A DNA stretch of 64,000 nt from Eubacterium sp. (GCA_017619835.1 JAFZRN010000033.1:124001-188000), one strand, 5' to 3'. Shown: positions 35,439-44,541, counted from the stretch's first letter. Numbers and translations are program-made. Notes: generated from the letters alone by a model not told the origin.

Positions 35439-36463
35439 TTCTTCTCTCCATACTTTCTTCTTAACTGTCCACAGGCAGCATCAATATCTCTGCCCATACC
35501 TCTCCTAATAGTAACATTTATTCGATATTTTTCAAGTATTTTCTTAAATTCGGCTATTACTTCACGGGTACTTCTTATGAACTCGGTTTCGTCTACGGGG
35601 TTCACGGGGATCAGATTTACATGGTATCCCCTGCCCTCAAGCAGCTTTCCCAGAGTCTCGGCATCTTCGGGAGAGTCGTTGATGCCACCCATCATGCTGT
35701 ATTCAATGGTTATCCTTCTGCCTGTTTTATCGAAATAGTAGTCTGTTGCTTCAAGGGTTTCTTCGATGGTATACATGTTGGCTACAGGCATTATGGTCTT
35801 TCGCTTTTCATCCGTAGGTGCGTGAAGGGATAGAGCAAAAGTAATGCCGGATATCTCGTCGGCAAGCCTTCTTATCTGCGGAACAATTCCGCAGGAAGAA
35901 ACAGTGATGTTACGGATACTTAAGTTATAACCGTCTTCATTTGTAATAAGCTTTATGAATCGGATCAGCTCATCATAATTCTGAAGAGGTTCGCCGGTAC
36001 CCATTACAACTACGTTGGATATCTCTTCATTAAGGATATTCATGACAGTGTAGATCTGTCCCAGCATTTCGCCCGCCGTTAGGTTCCTGATGCATCCACC
36101 GATAGTAGAGGCACAGAACTTACATCCCATGGCGCATCCGGCCTGGGATGAGATGCAGATTGAATTACCATGATGATACTTCATAAAAACAGATTCTATC
36201 ATCTGTCCGTCATCCATTTTAAGAAGAAACTTCGAAGTTCCATCCTGCTCACTCGTCTGATGTGTCACATAAGTGATATGACACATGCTCTCTTTAAGCA
36301 CTTCTCTCATCTGTTTCGGGATGTTATTCATTCCATTTGCATCCGTCACATGATTCTTATGAAGCCACTGAAAGATCTGCTTTGCCCTGAAGCGGGGCCA
36401 TCCCTTCTCTATCACATATTCAGTTAACTCGTCCATATACATGGAGGTTATGTCTTTTTGCAT
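35435..36463 (-). CDS. rlmN: 23S rRNA (A2503-C2)/tRNA (A37-C2) methyltransferase
   Basis: 342 aa from ATG at 36463, preceded by AAAGGA; the longer frame from 36505 reads into the upstream palindromic repeat and is rejected. The radical SAM cysteines are Cys110, Cys114 and Cys117 (CAMGCKFC), with GTGEPLQNYD and SLHAPTDEKR downstream. RlmN methylates A2503 of 23S rRNA by a radical mechanism and affects translation fidelity. It follows rsmB and precedes stp, a conserved order. Cfr-type resistance enzymes are close relatives, but the housekeeping context argues for RlmN. Confidence 0.96.
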   Translation of the reverse strand: MQKDITSMYMDELTEYVIEKGWPRFRAKQIFQWLHKNHVTDANGMNNIPKQMREVLKESMCHITYVTHQTSEQDGTSKFLLKMDDGQMIESVFMKYHHGNSICISSQAGCAMGCKFCASTIGGCIRNLTAGEMLGQIYTVMNILNEEISNVVVMGTGEPLQNYDELIRFIKLITNEDGYNLSIRNITVSSCGIVPQIRRLADEISGITFALSLHAPTDEKRKTIMPVANMYTIEETLEATDYYFDKTGRRITIEYSMMGGINDSPEDAETLGKLLEGRGYHVNLIPVNPVDETEFIRSTREVIAEFKKILEKYRINVTIRRGMGRDIDAACGQLRRKYGEKN

Positions 36464-36480
36464 TTGTTTTCCTTTATTCA

Positions 36481-36517
36481 AAATGTGACAAACAGATCTG
36501 AACACTTTGTCACATTT
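36481..36517 (+). repeat. Palindromic repeat, copy 2
   Basis: AAATGTGACAAA (36481-36492) and TTTGTCACATTT (36506-36517) form perfect 12-bp arms around a 13-nt loop containing GATCTGAACA. It lies between the rsmB stop and the rlmN start. The loop also matches the copies at 38847 and (in reverse orientation) 44212, so similarity goes beyond the arms. Confidence 0.75.
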
Positions 36518-37867
36518 TTATCTACCGAGGATTGCGTAGTAGAAGCCGTCGAAGCCGTCAACTCCCTGAAGGAATGTTTTTTCTTCAAGAAGCTTGAAAT
36601 CTTGGCCTTCTATTGATTTAAGGAAGGCATCTACTACTTCTCTGTTTTCTCCGGGATTGATCGTACAGGTGCTGTAGCAGATCATGCCGCTTTCTTTTAT
36701 GTAATAAGTTGCATTTTTGAGAATGGTCAATCCTATTGATGCCAGTTCCTTCATAGATTCCGGTGAGGCATGATACTTGATATCATTCTTTCTTCCGATA
36801 ATTCCCAGACCCGAGCAGGGGACATCTGCTATAACTACATCTGCCTTCTTATCTTCGCTTCTGTTTGCAAAATCTTCATCTAATAAAGTGGCATCTTTTA
36901 TCTCTAGCTTAATACCGGCAGGAATATCCCCCTCACTTACGGGGATTCCAAGTCTTTCGGCATTTTCTCTTATCTTTTCTATCTTTCTCTCGGAAACATC
37001 TCTGGATATGACAAGTCCCGGTTTTTCTTCTCCACAGGCAAGTTCATATGCAAACATACTTTTTCCACCGGGTGCCGCACAAAGATCCAGGATATAATCT
37101 CCGGGTTTTATACCTATACGTGACACCGTATATGTCGAAGTTTCATCCTGTACTGTGAAATATCCTTCTTTATATCCGGGAAGCCTGGTTATCATATCAT
37201 AACCGGTTATTCTGAGAGAGGTATCTTTACAGATTACTGCCGGATTAACAGTTACACCTTTTGAAGTAAGCATTCCACTCAATTCTTCTAATGTTGTTTT
37301 CTGAAGATTACATCTTATGACTGTATCATGATCGGCAAACTGATCTTCAAGTATCTTCTTTGCCGTATCTTTCCCGTAAGTATTAACGAGAAATTCACAA
37401 AGCCATTTCGGGGTCGAATATCTCGTCTCAAGGCTGCTCATAAGAAAACTGTCAAATCTGTTTTCCTCACATATAGTCTGCACTTTTCTAAGGATTGCAT
37501 TTATATATCCCGCAAGTCCCGAATAACCCTTAGCCTTGGCAAGATCGACCGATTCTGAGATTGCAGCTCTATCCGGAACCGTATCCATATATCTTATCTG
37601 ATAGATTCCCATACGAAGAATAAGCCTCACATCCGGGCGAAGCTTCTGCTTTTTTCCCGACTTTCCGGACTGGGACAGCTTATCAATAATATAGTCGAGG
37701 GAGATCTTTCTTTCGGTAACTCCTTCGACTAATCTAGTGATAAATGCCCTGTCTCTCTTCTCCTTAAACTGGAGCTGACGGAGCGCAGGAGTAAGGACGT
37801 CGGACACATATGCATCCTCGTCTTCTATTCTCTTTAAAATGTCAAAACATATTTCTCTTGTATTCAT
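36518..37867 (-). CDS. rsmB: 16S rRNA (cytosine-967-C5) methyltransferase
   Basis: 449 aa. An N-terminal NusB-like helical domain (1-140) is followed by a RsmB/Nop2 SAM domain: LDLCAAPGGKSMFA, then the catalytic-cysteine motifs ADVPCSGLGIIGRK and YSTCTINPGEN. Normal length for RsmB. It methylates 16S rRNA before 30S assembly. It follows fmt by 17 nt, as in most Firmicutes. Confidence 0.96.
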   Translation of the reverse strand: MNTREICFDILKRIEDEDAYVSDVLTPALRQLQFKEKRDRAFITRLVEGVTERKISLDYIIDKLSQSGKSGKKQKLRPDVRLILRMGIYQIRYMDTVPDRAAISESVDLAKAKGYSGLAGYINAILRKVQTICEENRFDSFLMSSLETRYSTPKWLCEFLVNTYGKDTAKKILEDQFADHDTVIRCNLQKTTLEELSGMLTSKGVTVNPAVICKDTSLRITGYDMITRLPGYKEGYFTVQDETSTYTVSRIGIKPGDYILDLCAAPGGKSMFAYELACGEEKPGLVISRDVSERKIEKIRENAERLGIPVSEGDIPAGIKLEIKDATLLDEDFANRSEDKKADVVIADVPCSGLGIIGRKNDIKYHASPESMKELASIGLTILKNATYYIKESGMICYSTCTINPGENREVVDAFLKSIEGQDFKLLEEKTFLQGVDGFDGFYYAILGR

Positions 37868-37884
37868 AGATTCTCTCGCCGGGT

Positions 37885-38820
37885 TTACCCCAGTTTATCG
37901 CCGGGATTCAGCTTATATCCATTAAGAAATGCTACTGTATCCATCGGCTTCTTTCCTTCGGGCTGAAGCTTGGTAATCTTTAATGCAGCTTCACCGCATT
38001 TAACGGTAAAAAACTTCTTTGTTACTTCAATGATCGTACCGGGCTCAGCATCCTGACCATCAATTATAGGACTTATAATTTCTGAGCCGATAATCTTCAT
38101 ACTTTTTCCATCAAGTGAAGTATATGCACAGGGCCATGGATAAAGAGCCCTTACTAGTCTTTCTATATATGCAGCAGGCTGACTAAAATCAATACGTCCC
38201 ATTGCCTTATCAAGCTTACCTGCATAGCAGCTTTCCTCATCATTCTGAGCAGTTCTCGTTGAGGTGCCATTTGCAATCGAAGCAATGGTATCAACTATAA
38301 GATCAGCTCCGATCTTGGATAATTCAGCTGTCAGAGTCTCTGTGTTATGCTTACCGATTTCAATATCTTTCTGGCTGATAATGTCACCGGTATCAAGTCC
38401 TTTTTCCATATACATGATAGTTACACCGGTCTTCTCATCACCACTCATGATGCTGGCTTCAATCGGAGAAGCACCTCTGTATTTGGGAAGGAGCGATGCA
38501 TGGATATTGATGCAGCCATACTGGGGGATGTTCAGAACATCCTCTGATAAGATCTGGCCGTATGCCGCAACTACTATAAGCTCAGGTGCAAGTTTTTTTA
38601 ATATAGCAACATACTCCGGGTCTCTCAGCTTAGTTGGCTGATAAACATTCAGGCCAAGTTCAACTGCCGCCACCTTGACATCAGATGGGACAAGCTTATT
38701 GCTTCTACCCTTGGCTTTATCCGGTTGTGTGAACACGCCGACTATCTCATGTCCGGCAGCATGTATCGCTTTCAAGGGAGCTACCGCGAAGTCGGGCGTC
38801 CCCATATATACTATTCTCAT
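37885..38820 (-). CDS. fmt: Methionyl-tRNA formyltransferase
   Basis: 311 aa from ATG at 38820, with AGAGGAA upstream; a longer frame starts at a TTG inside the neighbouring repeat and is rejected. The opening MRIVYMGTPDFAV, the catalytic block INIHASLLPKYRGASPIE (Asn, His) with GLDTGDI (Asp), and a C-terminal OB fold after YPWPCAYT are canonical. It formylates initiator Met-tRNA with 10-formyl-THF. Between def and fmt lies a 200-bp spacer with two repeat-like structures, unlike the usual tight def-fmt spacing. Confidence 0.97.
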   Translation of the reverse strand: MRIVYMGTPDFAVAPLKAIHAAGHEIVGVFTQPDKAKGRSNKLVPSDVKVAAVELGLNVYQPTKLRDPEYVAILKKLAPELIVVAAYGQILSEDVLNIPQYGCINIHASLLPKYRGASPIEASIMSGDEKTGVTIMYMEKGLDTGDIISQKDIEIGKHNTETLTAELSKIGADLIVDTIASIANGTSTRTAQNDEESCYAGKLDKAMGRIDFSQPAAYIERLVRALYPWPCAYTSLDGKSMKIIGSEIISPIIDGQDAEPGTIIEVTKKFFTVKCGEAALKITKLQPEGKKPMDTVAFLNGYKLNPGDKLG

Positions 38821-38846
38821 ATCTTTTCCTCTTTTCCATCTGACAA

Positions 38847-38881
38847 AATGTGACAAACTGATCTGAACAAATTGTCACATT
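38847..38881 (+). repeat. Palindromic repeat, copy 3
   Basis: AATGTGACAA (38847-38856) and TTGTCACATT (38872-38881) flank a 15-nt loop with CTGATCTGAACA. It lies between def and fmt, next to the GC-rich element starting at 38883. Confidence 0.75.
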
Positions 38882-38882
38882 C

Positions 38883-39006
38883 TAACGCCGTCAGTTTTCA
38901 GTAAAGTATGCGCGGGAGGGTGCTACCTGTTTCACTCCGAGCGCCTTCTCCGGCGCTTCAAAGGGGAACATGGTAGCGGTATACCCGCTTCAACACACAG
39001 GCGTTA
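38883..39006. other. GC-rich intergenic element bounded by inverted repeats
   Basis: TAACGCC (38883-38889) and GGCGTTA (39000-39006) bound a segment of 124 bp. Inside are AGCGCC/GGCGCT (38940-38945, 38952-38957) and AGCGG/CCGCT (38975-38979, 38985-38989). GC content is visibly above the neighbouring spacers. A 26-codon frame on the minus strand (38891..38971) has no ribosome site and is probably chance. It could be a structured RNA, a miniature mobile element or a leader of fmt. Confidence 0.45.
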
Positions 39007-39021
39007 CCCTTATTCCTATTC

Positions 39022-39510
39022 TTACTCCTCTGTATCCTCTTCATCCGCTTCTTCTACTTTATAAAGCCCATCGATTGCAAGATCTTTATAGAGGATTCCA
39101 TCCAGGTGATCGAGCTCATGGCAGATTGCTCTTGCAAGCAGCTCCTCGCCCTCTACTGTTATCGGATTCATATCTCTGTCAAGCGCCTTGCAGACAACGT
39201 GATTCGGTCTAGTAACATCACCCTGAAGTCCGGGCAGGCTGAGACAGCCCTCAGCTCCTGTCTGCTCGCCATCCGCTTCAACTATCTCGGGATTGATAAG
39301 AGTGAGCGGATTGCCATCCATAACATCTATTACAACTATTCTTCTCAGTACTCCCACCTGCGGTGCTGCGAGTCCGACGCCATTTGCATCATACATAGTT
39401 TCAAACATATCATCGATAAGCTCACTGAGCCTTTCAGTCATCTTCTCGACAGGTTTGCATTTCTTTCTTAAAACATCGTCTCCGTCTACTCTTATGTTTC
39501 TGATTGCCAT
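39022..39510 (-). CDS. def: Peptide deformylase
   Basis: 162 aa. The three metalloenzyme motifs are GLAAPQVGV (residues 46-54), EGCLSLPG with Cys89, and CHELDHLDG with His131, Glu132 and His135. It removes the formyl group from new proteins. An acidic tail ([10 protein letters not shown]) ends the chain. It is normally next to fmt; here the two are separated by repeats, and an acyltransferase gene lies between it and priA. Confidence 0.97.
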   Translation of the reverse strand: MAIRNIRVDGDDVLRKKCKPVEKMTERLSELIDDMFETMYDANGVGLAAPQVGVLRRIVVIDVMDGNPLTLINPEIVEADGEQTGAEGCLSLPGLQGDVTRPNHVVCKALDRDMNPITVEGEELLARAICHELDHLDGILYKDLAIDGLYKVEEADEEDTEE

Positions 39511-39525
39511 TTCGCACCTCGCTTA

Positions 39526-40641
39526 TTATATTAGGTTTGCTAATTTATTTACGACTTTTCTCATGCCTGTTTCAACTTTACAAGCAAAGCTCCTGATATG
39601 GAGAATTTTGAAAATCTGAATTCTGATCAGATCAATTATTATTGCAGCTATTGTAAATCCTATTGAAAAACCAAAGACAGTCCAGACAATCGATAAAGGA
39701 TTCTCTTCGCATAAGAACTTGAATCTATCTGTAATAAGCTCATCCATCAATACCGGATGACAATTGATAAGGTAAATCGAGAATACCGTCGGGGCAATTC
39801 CCAAAACCAGTTTCTTACATTTATCATTTACTTTTATCCTGGAAAAAATGACCAATAATAAAATGGATGTGACCACTGTAGTAGGAAATGTATAGACCAG
39901 ACAGCTGCCTGTAAGTCCCACTGAATCTTCAACATAAGTATGTTTTAAAAGTATTGCGGCGATAAAAGCAACCATAAATGTAATTAACAGCATTATCAAT
40001 AAGATAGATGTTTTGTATTTTTTCAGAATCTCACACTTATTAACCGAATAACCTATGATATACAGGAAAATGATCCATAAAGGTGAGTACCCTCTGTATA
40101 AAGAAAATACATCAATGTTAAGATCAAAAACATCTGCAAAAACAGCTACAAATGAGAAGCCTGTAATGATTGCTATACATAGTTTCTTGAGTAATCCAAC
40201 ACTGCTATTTCTCAATCCCTTATCGATAAAAGGCTTAACAATGTATAATCCTGTAAATGCCGAAAAATACCAGTACAGATTAGATGTAACAGGAAAGATC
40301 ATGATTTTAATATTTGTCATGAAAGAATAATATGGGAGTATAAAACTAAAAATCGCACCAATAGCAATGCTATAAAACAAAACGGTAAGCCATAATTCAA
40401 TATATTTTGAATACTTAGTCTTTCCTTCTTTATCAAAGCAGGAAACATATCCGCTTATCACGGCAAATGTATTGACTCCCGCTATTGACATTACCGAACA
40501 TATAAAAACCACTATTTCCTGTGCACTACCTGCTCTGGTATTAAATACTAATCCTCCCAGTGTAAAGCAGTGCAGAAAAACGATCATAAATCCGGCCACT
40601 ATCCTAAGCAGGTCCACTCCATAGTTTCTTTCTTTCATCAC
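39526..40641 (-). CDS. Acyltransferase family 3 membrane protein
   Basis: 371 aa with about ten membrane segments. GVDLLRIVAGFMIVFLHC (RxxA plus His) is the standard start of acyltransferase-3 proteins such as OafA/WecH, which O-acylate surface sugars or peptidoglycan. A SGYV motif follows near residue 62. The substrate is unknown. It is AT-richer than def and priA, which it separates; these two are usually adjacent, so it looks like a later insertion. It may modify the glycan encoded at the left of the window. Confidence 0.82.
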   Translation of the reverse strand: MMKERNYGVDLLRIVAGFMIVFLHCFTLGGLVFNTRAGSAQEIVVFICSVMSIAGVNTFAVISGYVSCFDKEGKTKYSKYIELWLTVLFYSIAIGAIFSFILPYYSFMTNIKIMIFPVTSNLYWYFSAFTGLYIVKPFIDKGLRNSSVGLLKKLCIAIITGFSFVAVFADVFDLNIDVFSLYRGYSPLWIIFLYIIGYSVNKCEILKKYKTSILLIMLLITFMVAFIAAILLKHTYVEDSVGLTGSCLVYTFPTTVVTSILLLVIFSRIKVNDKCKKLVLGIAPTVFSIYLINCHPVLMDELITDRFKFLCEENPLSIVWTVFGFSIGFTIAAIIIDLIRIQIFKILHIRSFACKVETGMRKVVNKLANLI

Positions 40642-40662
40642 TAAATACCTCTTAACCTATAT

Positions 40663-42684
40663 TTATATAATCCTAATCGGATTGAAATCATATTGAACAT
40701 CCACATCCTCACCGTATTCTTCCTTCAGGAATATCTCGTCACATAAGGAAGTTATCTTTACCAGTTCATCGTAGGATCTGGATTTAACATATATCATCTT
40801 TCTGAAGACATCTTTGATCCTGTAGATCACGGCTTCTGCGGGGCCGGTGCAGCTTATGTCTTCGCCCTCCGGAGTTTCTGCAAATTCCTTAATCTTCGTC
40901 GCAAGCTGCTCTGAAAGAGTTGCTGCGAGTGATTCGTTTTCGGAGCTGACCATGATGGCGAGCATCTCATAAACCGGCGGAAACTTGAGCATCTCACGGT
41001 AGGACATCTCATATTCGTAGAAGGTGTCATAGTCCTGGGCAGAAGCGGTTTTGATGGCATAATGTTCGGGCTGGTAGGTCTGTACCACTACGCAACCTTC
41101 CTTCTTATCACGGCCCGCTCTTCCTGAGGCCTGCGTTATAAGGTCAAATGTCCTCTCTGCCGATTCGTAATCGGTATCAAAGAGTCCCAGGTCCGCAAGG
41201 ATGTTTCCGACCACAGTCACCCTTGGAAAATCGTGGCCTTTAACTATCATCTGGGTACCTATAAGGCAGTCTGCCTTGCCGGCTCTGAAGTCTGCGATGA
41301 TGTCACCATGAGCACCCTTCTTGGCCGTGGTATCACGGTCCATCCTGAGTGTCTTTATATCAGGGAAAAGCTTCTTTACTTCTTCCTCAAGCTTTTCAGT
41401 TCCGGTACCGAAACCGGCGATGAGCCTGGACTTACATTTGGGACATTCCGAAACCATCGGCTGAGTGTAGCCGCAGTAATGACACATGAGCTGTGACTTT
41501 CCATGAAGCGATAGCGATACATCGCATCTCGGGCACATCACTACCGAACCGCAGGATCTGCAGGATACGATTGAATTATAGCCGCGCCTGTTTATAAAGA
41601 GCATTGCCTGCTCTTTTTTATCAAATGCTTCTCTTAACTTTTCATAAAGAGAGTTGGAAATGATACTCCTGTTCCCCTGCTTCAGCTCCTCTCGAAGATC
41701 TACCACCTCAACCTGCGGAAGAACTGCTCCCTTAACACGGGTCTTCATGCTGTAAAGCTTATATTCACCGAGCTCGGCTTTTCGATAGCTTGTTATACTC
41801 GGGGTTGCCGAACCTAAAACTACCGAAGCACCTTCAAGACGGGCACGTTCTATTGCGACTTCTCTTGCGTGGTACTTTGGTGACATCTCACTCTTATATG
41901 AGGAGTCATGTTCTTCATCGATTATTATGAGTCCCAGATTGGGGAACGGAGCAAAAAGCGCGGAACGCGGTCCAATCATTATATGAGTACCGCCTTCTCT
42001 TGCTTTTACGAATTCTCTGTATTTTTCACCTTTGCTGAGCTGGGAATTCAGGATTGCTATGGAATCCTGAAAATAGCTGCTGAACCGGGCGACTGTCTGA
42101 TAGGTAAGTGCTATCTCGGGAACAAGGACTATCACATCCTTTCCCTTATTTATCACTTCTTCAGCCATACGGATATATACCTCGGTCTTGCCGCTGCCGG
42201 TGATGCCATGGAGGAGATATACACCATCATCTTTACTGTTTATAAAATCATCTATTATTTCCTGCTGCTGGGGTTCCAGGTCCTCGATGGGTCTGAACTC
42301 GGGGATGAGGCTGCGGGTATCGATCTGGCCCTTCTGCTGTCTCACCTTTTCCTTAACGGGCATAACTGTTTTGAGGGCATTTATCATGGTGCAGCCATAG
42401 CGCTGCTTCATCCATTCGGCAAGCTTTATCAGCTTACTCTCAACACTTAAGTTTTTCTCCGGTGCAGCAAGGATATCTTTTATCTTTTCTTCTTCTATCG
42501 AAGCTTCGTCTTTAAGAGCGATGACGTAACCTGTTCTTTTACTGTTTCCCTTTCCGAAGGGAACTTCTACCACAGAGCCCACACCGACAGTACCTTGCAG
42601 TCTTTCGGGCACTCTGTAACTAAAAGGTCTGTCCAGATTACTCTGCGAAATATCTATTATTATATCCGCATATTTTGCTGACAT
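40663..42684 (-). CDS. priA: Primosomal protein N' (replication restart helicase)
   Basis: 673 aa. N-terminal 3'-DNA-binding domain (1-110), then the helicase: Walker A GITGSGKT (160-167), DEEHDSSY, GSATPS, and between the RecA lobes a cysteine-rich zinc region (CRSCGSVVMCPRCDVS, CHYCGYTQ, CPKCKS). It restarts stalled forks. GGAGGAAGAGA immediately precedes the ATG at 42684, so the start is firm even though it overlaps murE by 47 nt. Confidence 0.97.
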   Translation of the reverse strand: MSAKYADIIIDISQSNLDRPFSYRVPERLQGTVGVGSVVEVPFGKGNSKRTGYVIALKDEASIEEEKIKDILAAPEKNLSVESKLIKLAEWMKQRYGCTMINALKTVMPVKEKVRQQKGQIDTRSLIPEFRPIEDLEPQQQEIIDDFINSKDDGVYLLHGITGSGKTEVYIRMAEEVINKGKDVIVLVPEIALTYQTVARFSSYFQDSIAILNSQLSKGEKYREFVKAREGGTHIMIGPRSALFAPFPNLGLIIIDEEHDSSYKSEMSPKYHAREVAIERARLEGASVVLGSATPSITSYRKAELGEYKLYSMKTRVKGAVLPQVEVVDLREELKQGNRSIISNSLYEKLREAFDKKEQAMLFINRRGYNSIVSCRSCGSVVMCPRCDVSLSLHGKSQLMCHYCGYTQPMVSECPKCKSRLIAGFGTGTEKLEEEVKKLFPDIKTLRMDRDTTAKKGAHGDIIADFRAGKADCLIGTQMIVKGHDFPRVTVVGNILADLGLFDTDYESAERTFDLITQASGRAGRDKKEGCVVVQTYQPEHYAIKTASAQDYDTFYEYEMSYREMLKFPPVYEMLAIMVSSENESLAATLSEQLATKIKEFAETPEGEDISCTGPAEAVIYRIKDVFRKMIYVKSRSYDELVKITSLCDEIFLKEEYGEDVDVQYDFNPIRII

Positions 42685-44197
42685 TCTCTTCCTCCAAAAC
42701 TTCCTTTATCAGCTCGCGTTCATCCATATGATGCTTAACGCCGTTTATCTCCTGATAATCCTCATGACCCTTACCGGCAAGGATGATAACATCTCCCTCT
42801 TCGGCATTCATGATTGCATATCTTATTGCTTCCTTACGGTCTATTATATCTATATATTTTCCGTCGGTCTTTCCGATACCGACCTTAATATCATCAAGGA
42901 TGGCCTGAGGTTCTTCCTTTCTCGGATTATCACTTGTAATGATCGTGAAATCCGAAAGGCGTCCGGAAACCTCACCCATCTCGTAACGTCTTGACTTGGC
43001 GCGGTTTCCGCCACAGCCAAAGAGAGTCACTATTCTCTTCGGGTTATATTCTCTTATCGCATTTAAAAGTGATTCGAGAGACATGCCGTTATGGGCATAA
43101 TCTATCATCAGAGTAAACTTATCCGATATCGGAATCATTTCCACTCTTCCTCTTACTCTTATCTCGGAAAGGATTCTCTTTATCTCGTCAAAACTTACGC
43201 CCATGCAGTCTGCAACTACGAGTGCAGCAAGGGAATTATGGATGCTGAATTCACCGGGAAGTGCAACTCTGATCGTACCCTCGAGGGTGCCTTCCAGCTC
43301 GTACTCTATTCCCATGATTCCGTCTTCGATAAAGAGCCTGTGGCCCACTGCCTGATAATCAGCCTCGTCGCTTTCGCCGAATGTGATCGGATATGCCGTG
43401 CTGCCCTCCATCATGTAAGCGGCCTCGGGGTCGTCTATGTTATAGATGCCTTTCTTTGCAAGTGAGAAAAGCTTCTTCTTGCAGTCTCTGTAATTCTCAA
43501 AGCTGTCATGCTCATTCGGTCCGATATGATCGGGAGAAAGATTCGTGAAGATGCCATAATCAAAGTCTACGCCTGCGATACGGTCGAGCATAAGGCCCTG
43601 TGAGGAAACCTCCATTACGACGCACTCAAGCTTGTTCTCAACCATTTCCTTCATAACGTTATGGATGTAGATTGATTCGGGTGTCGTATTATTCGCGGGA
43701 ATGCTTCTTGAACCGGTCTGGACCTCGATGGTGCCGATAAGTCCGGTCTTTACTCCGGCAAGCTCCAGCATATCCTTTATCATGTAGGAAGTCGTGGTCT
43801 TGCCCTTGGTACCGGTGATTCCGATAACAGTTAGCTGCTTTGAGGGCTCGCCATAGAAACGGCTGCTTATGATTCCCATCGCATATCTGGTTGAAGGAAC
43901 TGTGAGAATAGTAACAGTCTCACTTTTTATCTCTTCAAAGGAGCCATTTACGGTCATATCATCCTGAAGGATCTCGCTGAGCTTATCCTCGGTTCTTTCT
44001 GTTATGATGACCGATGCGCCCTTTCTGATAACGTCGGGAATGAAATGCGCTCCGTCGACGGTTGCTCCGGGGATTGCGAAGTAGAGCATGCCTTCGCCGG
44101 ATTTTCTGGAGTCGTTAGTGATGTCAGTGACTTCAGTGTCGATGCTTCCGCAGATGATGCTGTAATCTAGATTTTCTATAAGGTTTGATAGATTCAT
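42638..44197 (-). CDS. murE: UDP-N-acetylmuramoyl-tripeptide synthetase (meso-DAP type)
   Basis: 519 aa Mur ligase. The N-terminal UDP-MurNAc domain is followed by the ATP loop GITGTKGKTTT (Lys133) and, near residue 424, SDNPRKEEP. DNPR in this place is the mark of enzymes that add meso-diaminopimelate rather than lysine, so the peptidoglycan is predicted to be DAP-type. It acts in the cytoplasm on UDP-MurNAc-dipeptide. It is separated from rpoZ by a terminator-like hairpin and a palindromic repeat, and it overlaps priA by 47 nt. An additional murE elsewhere cannot be excluded. Confidence 0.95.
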   Translation of the reverse strand: MNLSNLIENLDYSIICGSIDTEVTDITNDSRKSGEGMLYFAIPGATVDGAHFIPDVIRKGASVIITERTEDKLSEILQDDMTVNGSFEEIKSETVTILTVPSTRYAMGIISSRFYGEPSKQLTVIGITGTKGKTTTSYMIKDMLELAGVKTGLIGTIEVQTGSRSIPANNTTPESIYIHNVMKEMVENKLECVVMEVSSQGLMLDRIAGVDFDYGIFTNLSPDHIGPNEHDSFENYRDCKKKLFSLAKKGIYNIDDPEAAYMMEGSTAYPITFGESDEADYQAVGHRLFIEDGIMGIEYELEGTLEGTIRVALPGEFSIHNSLAALVVADCMGVSFDEIKRILSEIRVRGRVEMIPISDKFTLMIDYAHNGMSLESLLNAIREYNPKRIVTLFGCGGNRAKSRRYEMGEVSGRLSDFTIITSDNPRKEEPQAILDDIKVGIGKTDGKYIDIIDRKEAIRYAIMNAEEGDVIILAGKGHEDYQEINGVKHHMDERELIKEVLEEENVSKICGYNNRYFAE

Positions 44198-44211
44198 CTT
44201 CTCTCTCCATT

Positions 44212-44244
44212 ATGTGACAAATAGATCAGATCAGTTTGTCACAT
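44212..44244 (-). repeat. Palindromic repeat, copy 4 (reverse orientation)
   Basis: ATGTGACAAA (44212-44221) and TTTGTCACAT (44235-44244) flank a 13-nt loop. Read on the minus strand the loop CTGATCTGATCTA aligns with the plus-strand loops of copies 2 and 3, so this copy is inverted. It lies just upstream of murE. Confidence 0.75.
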
Positions 44245-44274
44245 TTTTTCTAAGTTTTTTCACATTAAGTAAGA

Positions 44275-44298
44275 AAGCGAACAGATGTCTGTCCGCTT
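44275..44298 (-). terminator. Hairpin after rpoZ
   Basis: On the minus strand AAGCGGACAG pairs with CTGTTCGCTT (one G-U pair) around ACAT, followed by the modest U-tract TCTTACTT. It begins six bases after the rpoZ stop and probably ends the yicC-gmk-rpoZ transcript. Confidence 0.6.
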
Positions 44299-44303
44299 AC
44301 GAC

Positions 44304-44540
44304 TTACTCATCATCACCGAGTATTCTGATCTTCTCTTCATATAACTCTTCAACAGCTATTGAAAGAGGCTTTGTGCCTTCGGGAAGGTCAACAAGGGGC
44401 TCGCTTCCTGAGATAAGCTGTCTTGCTCTCTTTGCTGTTGCAAGTACGATTGAGTAACGGCTCTTAACTACGGGATGTTCTCCCGGTTCTACGCCTTCAT
44501 TAGCTATTTCCATTAAGTCACTGTATGATGGGTGTATCAT
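44304..44540 (-). CDS. rpoZ: RNA polymerase omega subunit
   Basis: 78 aa. HPSYSDLMEI near the start and the SRYSIVLATAKRARQLISG helix (residues 27-45) are the omega signature, and PLSIAVEELYEEKI closes the chain. It binds the beta' subunit and helps assemble RNA polymerase. It follows gmk by one base, the usual gmk-rpoZ pair. Confidence 0.95.
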   Translation of the reverse strand: MIHPSYSDLMEIANEGVEPGEHPVVKSRYSIVLATAKRARQLISGSEPLVDLPEGTKPLSIAVEELYEEKIRILGDDE

Positions 44541-44541
44541 G

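Noticed and set aside
38821-38856. N-terminal extension of Fmt
   Set aside because: Starts at TTG inside repeat copy 3; MRIVYMGTPDF at 38820 is the family start.
38891-38971. 26-codon minus-strand ORF in the def-fmt spacer
   Set aside because: No ribosome site; lies wholly inside the structured GC-rich element, so more likely chance than a leader peptide.
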